In this document: piece after piece, positions 6,125-14,618 of the stretch
Numbering within the stretch: position 1 is the stretch's first letter
Layout: each line of letters begins with the position of its first letter
Source: Thermoanaerobacterales bacterium
GTDB lineage: Bacteria; Actinomycetota; Acidimicrobiia; Acidimicrobiales; JACDCH01
DNA length: 23,827 nucleotides
NCBI GenBank assembly: GCA_017577565.1
Contig: PKRH01000049.1
Span: 1-23,827, forward strand
Direction: 5' to 3'
The notes under the pieces: generated by a model
The model's input: the letters and a program-made list of their open reading frames with translations, nothing else
Told to the model about the DNA's origin: nothing
Database searches by the model: none
Position numbers and translations under genes: made by a program

Positions 6125-7009
6125 ATGAGCTTCGTCCCGACGCTGGCGGGCATCGCCTGGGACCCCGAGATCCGCGGCATCCTCTCGTTCGCGGTGGGTG
6201 TGGTGGTGCTCATGGGGTCCGTCTACCTGCTGCTGGCGACGAACCTCGCCCACCGGCTGGGCTTCCTCGTGGCCCTGGCCGCCGTCTTCGGCTGGATGAT
6301 CGTCCACTCGGCCGTCTGGCTCATCTACCCGCCGGGCCAGGGCCCGGCGGGACGGGCGCCGTCGTGGGAGGTCGAGGAGATCGTCTTCGGCGACCTCTCC
6401 AACTCGATGCTCGAGGAGGCCCACGGCGTCGACACCTCGTCGCTGCCGCCGCCGGAGGAGATCGACGAGCTGACGGCCGAGCAGGTCGACGAGCTCAGCG
6501 AGCAGTACGCCGACGACCTCGCCGGCTGGGAGCTGCTCGCGGCCTCGGACGCCGCCCGCGGCGAGGCCCAGACCGCGGTCGACGCCGTGCTCGCCGAGGG
6601 CGTCGTGCCCGGCCTGGAGTCGACCGACTCGCGGGTCTTCACCTACAGCCTCGAGACCGGCGGCAAGCCCGAGCGCAAGAGCGACAGCGTGTTCGATCGG
6701 GTGGCCAACAAGGTCACCAACACCCTGCGGGTCACCCACCCGCCGCACTACATGCTGGTCCAGCTGCAGCCGGCCGAGGTCGAGCCCTCGGAGCCCGGCA
6801 TGCCGCCGAACCAGCCCGAGGCCATCGAGGGCTCGCAGACGGTGACCGTCGTGCTGGTCCGCGACCTCGGGCAGCGCCGCCTCCCCGCCGGCCTCGTCCT
6901 CGGCGGTTCGGGGCTGATCTTCGGGCTGCTGTGCGTCATGCTTCACAAGCGGGACCGCCTGGCGGCGGTCCACCGCTCGGCGCCTCTGCCCGCCCCCACC
7001 GGAGGTTGA
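6125..7009 (+). CDS. Unknown membrane protein between the bc and nuo genes
   Basis: I do not recognise a family. The 294-residue product has two N-terminal helices (about 18-37 and 45-68), a soluble domain of roughly 185 residues (70-250) and one C-terminal helix (253-274) followed by a basic tail (LHKRDRLAAVHRS). The soluble part begins with acidic sequence (VEEIVFGDLSNSMLEEAHGV; DELTAEQVDELSEQYADDL) and later contains RVTHPPHYMLVQLQPAEV, then a short strand-like stretch TVTVVLVRDLG before the last helix. No cysteine or haem motif is seen in the soluble part. It starts 5 nt after the di-haem cytochrome and ends 4 nt before nuoA, so it is co-transcribed with both complexes. It could be an assembly factor, an accessory bc subunit or a link between the two complexes; nothing in the sequence decides this. 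Confidence 0.85.
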   Translation: MSFVPTLAGIAWDPEIRGILSFAVGVVVLMGSVYLLLATNLAHRLGFLVALAAVFGWMIVHSAVWLIYPPGQGPAGRAPSWEVEEIVFGDLSNSMLEEAHGVDTSSLPPPEEIDELTAEQVDELSEQYADDLAGWELLAASDAARGEAQTAVDAVLAEGVVPGLESTDSRVFTYSLETGGKPERKSDSVFDRVANKVTNTLRVTHPPHYMLVQLQPAEVEPSEPGMPPNQPEAIEGSQTVTVVLVRDLGQRRLPAGLVLGGSGLIFGLLCVMLHKRDRLAAVHRSAPLPAPTGG

Positions 7010-7013
7010 CGTC

Positions 7014-7487
7014 ATGGGTCAGTACCTGCCCGTCGTGACGATGGGAGCGCTCGCGGTGGTGTTCGCCGCCGTGAGCCTCCTCATGTCGAGGCTGCTGGCC
7101 CCTCGCCGTCCCACGCGGGCGAAGTACGCCCCCTACGAGTCGGGCATCGTGCCGGCCCGTGACGTCCCCGAGCGCTTCCCGGTGCGCTTCTACCTGGTGG
7201 CGATGATCTTCGTCGTCTTCGACATCGAGATCATCTTCCTCTACCCCTGGGCGGTCCGGTACCGGGACCTCGGGGTGTTCGGGCTGGTCGAGGTCATCGT
7301 CTTCGCCGTCGCCATCTTCGTGAGCTTCGTCTACCTGATCAGCAACGGCGCCCTCGAGTGGGGGCCGCGCCGCCGGGACCGGGCCGTGACGCCGCTCGTC
7401 TCGCCGGAGCGCACCACCCGGTCGACCATCCGGATCGTCGGGCTCGAGGGGCGCGAGCCGCACGACGTGGACGAGGTGGCTGTCTGA
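7014..7487 (+). CDS. nuoA: NADH-quinone oxidoreductase subunit A
   Basis: Membrane subunit of complex I bordering the quinone cavity. The 157-residue product has three helices (about 6-27, 60-80 and 88-110). The conserved loop YAPYESG is at 38-44, and the helix-2 motif FYLVAMIFVVFDIEIIFLYP is at 59-78, with acidic D70 and E72. Most NuoA proteins are about 120-140 residues; here a hydrophilic tail follows residue 116 (about 40 residues, RRRDRAVTPLVS onward). GGAGG at 7002-7006 lies just before the ATG at 7014. Its stop overlaps the nuoB ATG in TGATG, so translation of the two is probably coupled. Confidence 0.95.
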   Translation: MGQYLPVVTMGALAVVFAAVSLLMSRLLAPRRPTRAKYAPYESGIVPARDVPERFPVRFYLVAMIFVVFDIEIIFLYPWAVRYRDLGVFGLVEVIVFAVAIFVSFVYLISNGALEWGPRRRDRAVTPLVSPERTTRSTIRIVGLEGREPHDVDEVAV

Positions 7488-8068
7488 TGGGTTGGGACCT
7501 GTCCAAGGGCTTCGAGGGCCTCGAGCACAACTTCCTCACCGCGAAGCTCGAGGACCTCGTGCAGTGGGCGCGGGCCCGGTCGTCGTGGCCCGTCACCTTC
7601 GGCCTCGCCTGCTGCGCGCTGGAGATGATGGCGGCGGGCGGCGCCCACTACGACCTCGCCCGCTTCGGCATGGAGGTCTTCCGCGCCTCGCCCCGCCAGG
7701 CCGACATCATGATCGTCGCCGGCCGGCTGTCGCAGAAGATGGCGCCGGTGCTGCGCCAGATCCACGACCAGATGGTCGAGCCCAAGTGGGTGATCTCGAT
7801 GGGCGTCTGCGCCAGCTCGGGCGGGATGTTCAACAACTACGCGCTCGTCCAGGGCGTCGACCAGATCGTGCCGGTGGACGTCTACGCCCCCGGGTGCCCG
7901 CCCGGGCCGCAGACGCTCATCCACGCGATCGAGACGCTCCGCGACAAGATCGAGTCGGGCGAGCTGCTGCGCCGCCGCCAGGCCAACGGCGGCGGGGCGG
8001 GCCTCGTGATCGAGCAGCGTGACGGGATCGCCGAGCCCGTCACCGTCGCCACCCCCGGGAGCCGCTGA
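7487..8068 (+). CDS. nuoB: NADH-quinone oxidoreductase subunit B
   Basis: The 193-residue subunit holds the terminal N2 [4Fe-4S] cluster that reduces quinone. Ligands are the tandem C42-C43 (GLACCALEMM), C108 (GVCASSGG) and C137 (APGCPPGP), with the same spacing as Thermus Nqo6 as I recall it. The open frame extends further upstream, but ATG at 7487 is chosen: it overlaps the nuoA stop (TGATG) and gives the family-typical N-terminus before HNFLTAKLEDL. The C-terminal 30 residues are a variable hydrophilic tail. The next gene starts one base after the stop. Confidence 0.96.
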   Translation: MGWDLSKGFEGLEHNFLTAKLEDLVQWARARSSWPVTFGLACCALEMMAAGGAHYDLARFGMEVFRASPRQADIMIVAGRLSQKMAPVLRQIHDQMVEPKWVISMGVCASSGGMFNNYALVQGVDQIVPVDVYAPGCPPGPQTLIHAIETLRDKIESGELLRRRQANGGGAGLVIEQRDGIAEPVTVATPGSR

Positions 8069-8069
8069 C

Positions 8070-8612
8070 GTGGCCGAGGTCCCCGACGCCGAGGAGGCGG
8101 CCGCACCCGAGGAGGGCGGCCGCGACGAGCCGGAGACGCGCTACGGCGTCCCCGTCACCCACAGCCGCGGCCAAGTGGTGCTGCACCCGACCCGGGAGCA
8201 GCTCGTCGACCTCGTGCGCATGCTGCGCGACGACGAGGACTTCCGGGTCTGCGTCGACGTCACCGCCGTCGACTACCTCACCTACGAGGCCCACCGCGAC
8301 CTGCCGCCGGGCATGACCGGCGAGCGCTTCGAGGTGGTGGTCAACCTGCTCTCGCACCGCCGGCGGGAGCGGCTGCGCCTGCGGGTGCAGGTGCCGGCCG
8401 ACGACCCCACGTGCCCGTCGCTGTTCGACGTGCACCCCGGCACCGAGGCGATGGAGCGCGAGGTCTACGACATGTTCGGGATCACCTTCACCGGCCACCC
8501 CGACATGTCGCGCATCCTCATGCCGGAGGACTGGGAGGGGCACCCGCTCCGCAAGGACTACCCGGTGGGCATGATCCCGGTCCAGTTCAAGGGCGTGCAG
8601 AACGCCCGGTGA
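8070..8612 (+). CDS. nuoC: NADH-quinone oxidoreductase subunit C
   Basis: The 180-residue peripheral-arm subunit (30 kDa family). It has an acidic variable N-terminus (residues 1-30), the mixed fold, and the signature EREVYDMFGITFTGHPDMSR at about 128-147, followed by ILMPEDWEGHPLRKDYP. The GTG at 8070 is preferred over upstream in-frame starts inside nuoB because GGGAG (8057-8061) lies 8 nt before it and it follows the nuoB stop by one base. It is separate from nuoD, unlike the fused nuoCD of enterobacteria. It binds NuoD and NuoB near the N2 cluster. Confidence 0.94.
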   Translation: MAEVPDAEEAAAPEEGGRDEPETRYGVPVTHSRGQVVLHPTREQLVDLVRMLRDDEDFRVCVDVTAVDYLTYEAHRDLPPGMTGERFEVVVNLLSHRRRERLRLRVQVPADDPTCPSLFDVHPGTEAMEREVYDMFGITFTGHPDMSRILMPEDWEGHPLRKDYPVGMIPVQFKGVQNAR

Positions 8613-8624
8613 GGCGGTGACCCC

Positions 8625-9950
8625 ATGACCGCGACCGAGTCCTACTTCTCCGAAGGCACCCAGGAGATGGGGCCCCGCAAGGGGGCGAGCGCGGCCGAGC
8701 TGCTGCGCGAGTCCGGGGCCGTGCTGCGCCTGTCCGAGGCCGAGGCGGCGAGGCTCGCCGACCTCCCGCCCGAGGAGCAGGAGCAGACGATGATCCTCAA
8801 CATGGGCCCGCAGCACCCCTCCACCCACGGGGTCCTGCGGCTCATGCTCGAGCTCGAGGGCGAGACGATCCTGCGCACCAAGCCGGTCATCGGCTACCTG
8901 CACACCGGCATGGAGAAGACGGGCGAGGTGCTCACCTACGCCCAGGGCGCCACCAACACGACGCGCATGGACTACGCGTCGCCGCTCTTCAACGAGCTCG
9001 TCTTCTCGCTGGCCACCGAGACGCTCCTCGGCATCCAGGACGACATCCCCGAGCGCGCCCAGTGGATCCGCATGCTGCTGTGCGAGCTCAACCGGATGTC
9101 CTCGCACCTGCTGTTCCTGGCCACCAACGGCATGGACCTCGGCGCCGTGTCGATGATGATCTACGGCTGGCGGGAGCGCGAGGAGACCCTCCGGCTGCTC
9201 GAGATGATCACGGGCCTCCGGATGAACCACAACTTCATCCGGCCCGGCGGGGTGGCGGCCGACCTGCCCGACGGCTGGCGCGACGCCGTGCTGCGCGTCC
9301 TCGACCTCGTCGAGCCCCGGCTCGACGAGTACGAGGTGCTGATGAACGGCCAGCCCATCTGGCGCGAGCGCCTGCAGGGCGTGGGCGTCATCACCGCCGA
9401 GGAGGCCATCGCGCTGGGGGCCACCGGCCCGATCCTGCGCTCGACCGGCGTCCCGTGGGACCTGCGCAAGGAGCAGCCGTACCTGCGCTACGACGAGGTC
9501 GAGTTCGGCGTCGTCGTGGGCGCCCACGGCGACTGCTTCGACCGCTACGCCATCCGGCTGGCCGAGGTGCGCGAGTCCATGGGCATCGTGCGCCAGATCC
9601 TCGACAAGATGCCCAAGGGCGACTACCGCATCCAGGACCGCAAGGTCACGCCCCCGCCGCGGGCCCGCATCGACGAGTCGATGGAGGCCCTCATCCACCA
9701 CTTCAAGCTCTTCACCGAGGGCTTCAAGGTGCCCGAGGGCGAGGTGTACGTCGCCGTCGAGAGCCCCCGGGGCGAGCTCGGCTGCTACCTGGTCTCCGAC
9801 GGCTCGAGCGTCCCCTACCGCATGCACATCCGAGGGCCGTCGTTCGTGAACCTGCAGACCCTGCCCCACATGCTGCGCGGCGGCATGATCGCCGACGCCG
9901 TCGCGGTCATCTCCTCGGTGGACCCGATCATGGGCGAGGTCGACCGCTGA
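8625..9950 (+). CDS. nuoD: NADH-quinone oxidoreductase subunit D
   Basis: The 441-residue 49-kDa subunit forms the quinone headgroup site with NuoB. GPQHPSTHGVLRLMLELEGE at 61-80 contains H68, and RMDY at 114-117 contains Y117; these correspond to the conserved His and Tyr that bind quinone in Thermus Nqo4. The C-terminus VDPIMGEVDR is typical. About 50 extra residues precede the conserved core (acidic, with EAARLADLPPEEQEQ); they are read in frame from ATG at 8625, 12 nt after nuoC. An internal start close to the core is possible but has no better ribosome site. The stop overlaps the nuoE ATG (TGATG). Confidence 0.95.
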   Translation: MTATESYFSEGTQEMGPRKGASAAELLRESGAVLRLSEAEAARLADLPPEEQEQTMILNMGPQHPSTHGVLRLMLELEGETILRTKPVIGYLHTGMEKTGEVLTYAQGATNTTRMDYASPLFNELVFSLATETLLGIQDDIPERAQWIRMLLCELNRMSSHLLFLATNGMDLGAVSMMIYGWREREETLRLLEMITGLRMNHNFIRPGGVAADLPDGWRDAVLRVLDLVEPRLDEYEVLMNGQPIWRERLQGVGVITAEEAIALGATGPILRSTGVPWDLRKEQPYLRYDEVEFGVVVGAHGDCFDRYAIRLAEVRESMGIVRQILDKMPKGDYRIQDRKVTPPPRARIDESMEALIHHFKLFTEGFKVPEGEVYVAVESPRGELGCYLVSDGSSVPYRMHIRGPSFVNLQTLPHMLRGGMIADAVAVISSVDPIMGEVDR

Positions 9951-10573
9951 TGGCGCGCTTCACCGACGAGAACGTGGCGATCGCCGAGGAGATCATCGCC
10001 CGCTACCCCCGCAAGCGCTCGGCGCTGATCCCGCTGCTGCACCTGGCCCAGGAGCAGGACGGCTACGTCACCGAGGAGGCGATGGAGCACATCGCCGAGC
10101 TCGTGGGGATCACGCCGGCCGAGGTGCTCGGCACCGCCTCGTTCTACGAGATGTTCAAGCGGGAGCCGGTCGGCGAGTACCTCGTCAACGTCTGCACGAA
10201 CATCTCCTGCATGCTCCTCGGCGGCGAGGAGCTGCTCCACCACCTCGAGAACCGGCTCGGCATCAAGGCGGGCGAGACGACGCCCGACGGCAAGTTCACC
10301 CTCGAGGACGTCGAGTGCATCGCGGCCTGCACCGAGGCGCCCTGCCTGCAGGTCAACTACCGCTACTTCTACCGGGTCACCCCCGAGCGGGCCGACCAGC
10401 TCGTCGAGGACCTCCGCGCCGGGAAGCTGTCCCACGAGGTCCCCCGCCACGGCGTCCTCAGCCGGGTCCGCCAGGTCCTGCCCGAGAACCGCGCCGGGGT
10501 GGCGCCGCCCGACCGCAACGTCGAGCCGGCCTGGCTCGCCCGCAACGAGACCGCGACGGAGGGCGACACGTGA
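9950..10573 (+). CDS. nuoE: NADH-quinone oxidoreductase subunit E
   Basis: The 207-residue 24-kDa subunit has a thioredoxin-like fold carrying the N1a [2Fe-2S] cluster. Ligands are C82-x4-C87 (VCTNISCML) and C123-x3-C127 (ECIAACTEAPC). The N-terminal helical part (ARYPRKRSALIPLLHLAQEQ, 18-37) is typical. A C-terminal extension after about residue 155 is basic and Pro-rich, making it longer than the usual 160-180 residues. The start overlaps the nuoD stop, and its own stop overlaps the nuoF GTG by four bases (GTGA). It pairs with NuoF at the NADH end of the peripheral arm. Confidence 0.94.
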   Translation: MARFTDENVAIAEEIIARYPRKRSALIPLLHLAQEQDGYVTEEAMEHIAELVGITPAEVLGTASFYEMFKREPVGEYLVNVCTNISCMLLGGEELLHHLENRLGIKAGETTPDGKFTLEDVECIAACTEAPCLQVNYRYFYRVTPERADQLVEDLRAGKLSHEVPRHGVLSRVRQVLPENRAGVAPPDRNVEPAWLARNETATEGDT

Positions 10574-11931
10574 CCGACCGCGAGATCCCGCGCATCGTCT
10601 CGGCGCGCTGGGACCTGGCCGACGGCCACACCCTCGAGCGCTACCGGGAGACCGGCGGCTACGCCGCGCTCGAGAAGGCCGTGACCACCATGACGCCCGC
10701 CCAGGTGCACGAGGAGGTCAAGGCGGCCAGCCTGCTCGGCCGGGGCGGCGCCGGCTTCCCCGCCGGCGTGAAGTGGGGCTTCACGCCGCCCGGGGTGTTC
10801 CCGCGCTACCTCGTGGTCAACGGCGACGAGTCCGAGCCCGGCACCTACAAGGACCGCATCATCATGGAGCGCGACCCGCACCTCCTCATCGAGGGGGTGC
10901 TGCTCGCCTGCTACGCGATCGGTGCGGCCCAGGCCTTCCTCTACGTGCGGGGCGAGATGGCCCTGGCCCAGGAGCGACTCGCCCAGGCGCTCAACGACGC
11001 CTACGCGGCCGGGCTGATCGGCCGCAACATCCTCGGCTCCGACTTCTCGGTCGACGTCGTCCTCCACTGGGGCGCCGGCGCCTACATCGTCGGCGAGGAG
11101 ACCGCCCTCATCGAGTCGCTCGAGGGCCTGCGGGGCATGCCCCGGCTGAAGCCCCCGTTCTTCCCGGCCGCCAAGGGCCTCTACATGCAGCCGACGGTGG
11201 TCAACAACGTCGAGACCCTGTCGAACCTGCCCTGGATCGTCGCCAACGGCGGCGCGGCCTTCGCCGACCTCGGCGCCGAGAGCTCGAAGGGCACCCGCCT
11301 GTTCGCCGTGTCGGGCCACGTGCGCAACCCGGGCGTCTTCGAGGTCGAGTTCGGCACGACGACCTTCCGCGACGTCATCTTCGGCGAGCGGTACGCCGAC
11401 GGCATCCGCGACGGCAACCGCCTGAAGGCCTTCATCCCCGGGGGCGCCTCGGCGCCGTGGTTCTACGAGGAGCACCTCGACCTGCCGCTCGAGGCCGGCG
11501 CCGTGGGCGCGGCGGGCTCGATGCTCGGCTCGGGCGCCATCGTCGTCATGGACGAGACGACCGACGCGGTGAAGGCCGCCTGGCGGATCGTGCGGTTCTT
11601 CGCCCGGGAGTCGTGCGGCAAGTGCACGCCCTGCCGGGAGGGGACGGCCTGGCTGGAGAAGATCCTGCGCCGCATCCTCGACGGCCACGGCCGGCCGGCC
11701 GACGTCGACAAGCTGCTCGACATCTGCGACAACATCAGCCCGTCGATCACGTTCCCGCCGAAGCAGACGACGATCTGCCCGCTCGGCCCCTCGGCCGTGT
11801 CGCCGATCGCCTCGGCGATCATGCGGTTCCGCGACGAGTTCTACGCCTACTGCGGCGGCGGTGAGATCACCGTCCCCGTCAACGGCAAGGCCTACCTCTC
11901 GACGCCCCCGACAGTCGGAGCGAACCCGTGA
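10570..11931 (+). CDS. nuoF: NADH-quinone oxidoreductase subunit F (NADH/FMN-binding)
   Basis: The 453-residue 51-kDa subunit oxidises NADH at FMN and passes electrons to cluster N3. Motifs: GRGGAGFPAGVKW at 57-69 (FMN/NADH glycine-rich loop), NGDESEPGTYKDR around 92, GEETALIESLEG around 176, and ESCGKCTPCREG giving C349, C352 and C355. The fourth N3 ligand is C403 in TICPLGPSA. The gap from C355 to C403 (47 residues) is several residues longer than in Thermus or E. coli as I recall them, owing to SITFPPKQTT. The GTG at 10570 is chosen because it overlaps the nuoE stop and gives the family N-terminus; the frame stays open upstream. The stop overlaps the nuoG GTG. Confidence 0.95.
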   Translation: MTDREIPRIVSARWDLADGHTLERYRETGGYAALEKAVTTMTPAQVHEEVKAASLLGRGGAGFPAGVKWGFTPPGVFPRYLVVNGDESEPGTYKDRIIMERDPHLLIEGVLLACYAIGAAQAFLYVRGEMALAQERLAQALNDAYAAGLIGRNILGSDFSVDVVLHWGAGAYIVGEETALIESLEGLRGMPRLKPPFFPAAKGLYMQPTVVNNVETLSNLPWIVANGGAAFADLGAESSKGTRLFAVSGHVRNPGVFEVEFGTTTFRDVIFGERYADGIRDGNRLKAFIPGGASAPWFYEEHLDLPLEAGAVGAAGSMLGSGAIVVMDETTDAVKAAWRIVRFFARESCGKCTPCREGTAWLEKILRRILDGHGRPADVDKLLDICDNISPSITFPPKQTTICPLGPSAVSPIASAIMRFRDEFYAYCGGGEITVPVNGKAYLSTPPTVGANP

Positions 11932-14618
11932 CCGACACCTCCGCCCCGCCGACGGTCACGATCACCGTCGACGGCAAGACGATCGAGGCCGCGAAGGGCG
12001 AGCTCCTCATCGCGGCCGCCGAGCGCCACGGCATCTACATCCCGAGGTTCTGCTACCACTCGCGGATGCGACCGGTCGGCATGTGCCGGATGTGCCTCGT
12101 GCAGGTCGACACCGGCCGGGGCCCGGCGCTGCAGCCCTCCTGCATGCTCGAGTGCACCGACGGCATGGTCGTCACGACCGACGACCCGGTCACGAAGAAG
12201 GCGCAGGAGGGCGTCCTCGAGTTCCTGCTCATCAACCACCCGCTCGACTGCCCGGTCTGCGACAAGGGCGGCGAGTGCCCGCTGCAGGACCAGACGCTGG
12301 CCTACGGCCCGGGCGAGAGCCGCTTCGTCGAGGAGAAGCGGCACTTCGAGAAGCCGATCCCGGTCAGCGACCTCGTGCTGCTCGACCGCGAGCGCTGCAT
12401 CCTCTGCGACCGCTGCACCCGGTTCGCCAAGGAGGTCGCGGGCGACGCCTTCATCCACTTCATGGAGCGGGGCAGCACGACCGAGGTCAACACGTTCCCC
12501 GACCACCCGTTCGCCAGCTACTTCAGCGGCAACACGGTGCAGATCTGCCCGGTCGGGGCGCTGACCGCGGTGCCCTACCGGTTCAAGGCCCGCCCGTGGG
12601 ACCTCGAGGAGGTCGAGTCGACCTGCACCTCGTGCTCGGTCGGCTGCCGGGTCGTCGTGCAGTCCAGCCGCAACCGGGTGCTCCGTTACATGGGCGTCGA
12701 CAGCGACGCCGTCAACTGGGGCTGGATGTGCGACAAGGGGCGGTTCGACTTCGAGGCGATCAACAGCGACGACCGCCTCGGCGACCCGCTCGTGCGCGAC
12801 GAGGGGCTGACGCTCAAGACGACGACCTGGAACGACGCCCTGCGCCGGGCCGCGACCGCCATCCGCCAGGGCCTCGAGCGCAGCGGCCCCGAGGGTTTCG
12901 CCGTCATCGGCGGTGCCCGGCTGACCAACGAGAGCCAGTACGCCTGGGTGAAGCTCACCAAGGGCCTGATCGGCTCCGACAACATGGACGCCCAGCTCGG
13001 CGACGGCCTGCCGGCCGAGGCGGTCCTGGGCCTCCCCCGGGCGACGATCGACGACGCCTGCCGGCCCGGCGGGACGGTGCTCCTGCTCGGGCCCGACCTG
13101 AAGGAGGAGCTGCCGGTCCTCTACCTGCGGCTGCGCCACGCCGTCGTCAACGACGGGGTCAAGGTCGTCGAGATGGCGTCGACCGCGACCAGCCTGACCG
13201 ACGGCCTGGCGGCGGCCTCGCTGCGCTACCGGCCGGGCCACGCCCTCTCCGTCGTGCGGGCGCTGCTGGCCGGCGACGCCGACGACGAGGTGGGCGGCGT
13301 CACCCCCGAGGCCATCCGGGCGGCGGCCGGGGTGCTGGGCGACGGCCCGCTGACGGTGGTCGTCGGCCGGGCCAACCTCGCCGAGTCGCCGCGGTCGATC
13401 GCGGCGGCGGCCGCCGCGATCCACCACACCCGCCCCGGCGTCCGCTTCCTCAGCGCCCTGCGGCGGGCCAACGTGCACGGCGCCCTCGAGCTGGGCCTGT
13501 CGCCTGGCCTGCTGCCCGGCCGGGTCACGCTGGACGCCGGGCGCGACTGGTACGGCCAGCACTGGCCGACGCTCCCCGAGGCCAAGGGCCTGGACACGAC
13601 CGGCATCCTGCGGGCGGCCGCCGACGGCAAGGTCGACACGCTCGTGCTGCTCGGCGCCGACCCGCTGGCCGACCACCCGGACCGCGAGCTCGCCGAGCGA
13701 GGCCTGGGGGGCGCCCGGGTCGTCATCGCCGTCGACCAGTTCCTCACCGAGTCGGTCAAGCAGGCCGACGTCGTGCTGCCCGCCGCCGGCTACGCCGAGG
13801 TCGAGGGCACGACGACCAACCTCGAGGGCCGGGTGAGCACCGTCGGCCGCAAGGTCACCCCGCCCGGCACCGCCCAGCCCGACTGGGTGGTGGCGGCCGA
13901 GCTGGCCGCCCGCCTCGGCCTCGACCTCGGGCTCGAGTCGACCGACCGGATCGCCGCCGAGATCGAGCGGGTGGCCCCGGCCTTCGCCGGGCTGACCTGG
14001 GACGTGCTCAGCCGGCCCGCCGGGCACGACGGCGTCGTCGTCGGCCTGCCCCGCGTGCACACCGACGGCGAGGAGGCGGCCGAGGCCGGCGAGGGCGACG
14101 AGGCCCGGGACGAGGCCGCCGGCGACGGCGAGGCCGGTGCCGAGGGGGCGACGGCGCAGGAGCCCGTGGTCGAGCGGGCCGAGACGGCGGCCGAGTCGGC
14201 CGAGGGCGCCTCGCCCGAGAAGCAGCCGACCGGGGTCCTGCCGCCCGAGACCGGCGTCCCGGTCCCGGTGTGGACGGTGATCGAGCCGCCGTCCCCGGAC
14301 GCCTACTCTCTGCGCCTCGTGGTCGCCCGCAAGCTCTACGACCGGGGCACGCTGGTGCGCAGCTCGCCGTCGCTCGCCGAGCTGGCCGAGCCGGCGACCC
14401 TGCGCCTCAACCCCCAGGACTTCGAGCGCCTGGGGGTGGCCGCGGGCGACGACGTCCGCATCACCTCGCCCCGGGGCAACGTCACCGTGCCGACCGTGCC
14501 CGACGCCGGGGTGCCGAAGGGCATCGCGCTCGTGCACGCCAACCTGGCCGGGGGCCGGGCCAACGTGCTGATCGACGGCCAGTCGCCGGTCACCGACGTC
14601 CGGATCGAGCTGCCATGA
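11928..14618 (+). CDS. nuoG: NADH-quinone oxidoreductase subunit G
   Basis: The 896-residue 75-kDa subunit. Cluster ligands in order: N1b C42, C53, C56, C72; N5 H104, C108, C111, C117; N4 C157, C160, C163, C207; and the off-path N7 cluster C233-x2-C236-x3-C240-x27-C268, all intact. A molybdopterin-oxidoreductase-like domain follows (about 270-710) without an obvious cofactor ligand, as in other NuoG proteins, and a C-terminal dinucleotide-binding-type barrel (about 790-896). An acidic Ala/Gly/Glu-rich insert occupies about 713-780, separating the two; its codon bias matches its surroundings. GTG at 11928 overlaps the nuoF stop, and the stop overlaps the nuoH ATG. Confidence 0.95.
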   Translation: MTDTSAPPTVTITVDGKTIEAAKGELLIAAAERHGIYIPRFCYHSRMRPVGMCRMCLVQVDTGRGPALQPSCMLECTDGMVVTTDDPVTKKAQEGVLEFLLINHPLDCPVCDKGGECPLQDQTLAYGPGESRFVEEKRHFEKPIPVSDLVLLDRERCILCDRCTRFAKEVAGDAFIHFMERGSTTEVNTFPDHPFASYFSGNTVQICPVGALTAVPYRFKARPWDLEEVESTCTSCSVGCRVVVQSSRNRVLRYMGVDSDAVNWGWMCDKGRFDFEAINSDDRLGDPLVRDEGLTLKTTTWNDALRRAATAIRQGLERSGPEGFAVIGGARLTNESQYAWVKLTKGLIGSDNMDAQLGDGLPAEAVLGLPRATIDDACRPGGTVLLLGPDLKEELPVLYLRLRHAVVNDGVKVVEMASTATSLTDGLAAASLRYRPGHALSVVRALLAGDADDEVGGVTPEAIRAAAGVLGDGPLTVVVGRANLAESPRSIAAAAAAIHHTRPGVRFLSALRRANVHGALELGLSPGLLPGRVTLDAGRDWYGQHWPTLPEAKGLDTTGILRAAADGKVDTLVLLGADPLADHPDRELAERGLGGARVVIAVDQFLTESVKQADVVLPAAGYAEVEGTTTNLEGRVSTVGRKVTPPGTAQPDWVVAAELAARLGLDLGLESTDRIAAEIERVAPAFAGLTWDVLSRPAGHDGVVVGLPRVHTDGEEAAEAGEGDEARDEAAGDGEAGAEGATAQEPVVERAETAAESAEGASPEKQPTGVLPPETGVPVPVWTVIEPPSPDAYSLRLVVARKLYDRGTLVRSSPSLAELAEPATLRLNPQDFERLGVAAGDDVRITSPRGNVTVPTVPDAGVPKGIALVHANLAGGRANVLIDGQSPVTDVRIELP

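Noticed and set aside
7358..7486. Upstream extension of NuoB
   Set aside because: It reads inside nuoA in another frame; the TGATG start at 7487 gives the family N-terminus.
8040..9869. Open frame of about 610 codons antisense to nuoC and nuoD
   Set aside because: A shadow of the high third-position GC; no family motif and no ribosome site of note.
10315..10569. N-terminal extension of NuoF
   Set aside because: The frame is merely open through nuoE; the sequence is Arg/Pro-rich without family similarity, and the GTG at 10570 makes the usual four-base overlap.
11892..14537. Open frame of about 880 codons on the minus strand opposite nuoG
   Set aside because: It mirrors the GC-rich codons of nuoG, its composition is Arg/Gly/Val/His-rich with no recognisable domain, and nuoG is unambiguous on the other strand.
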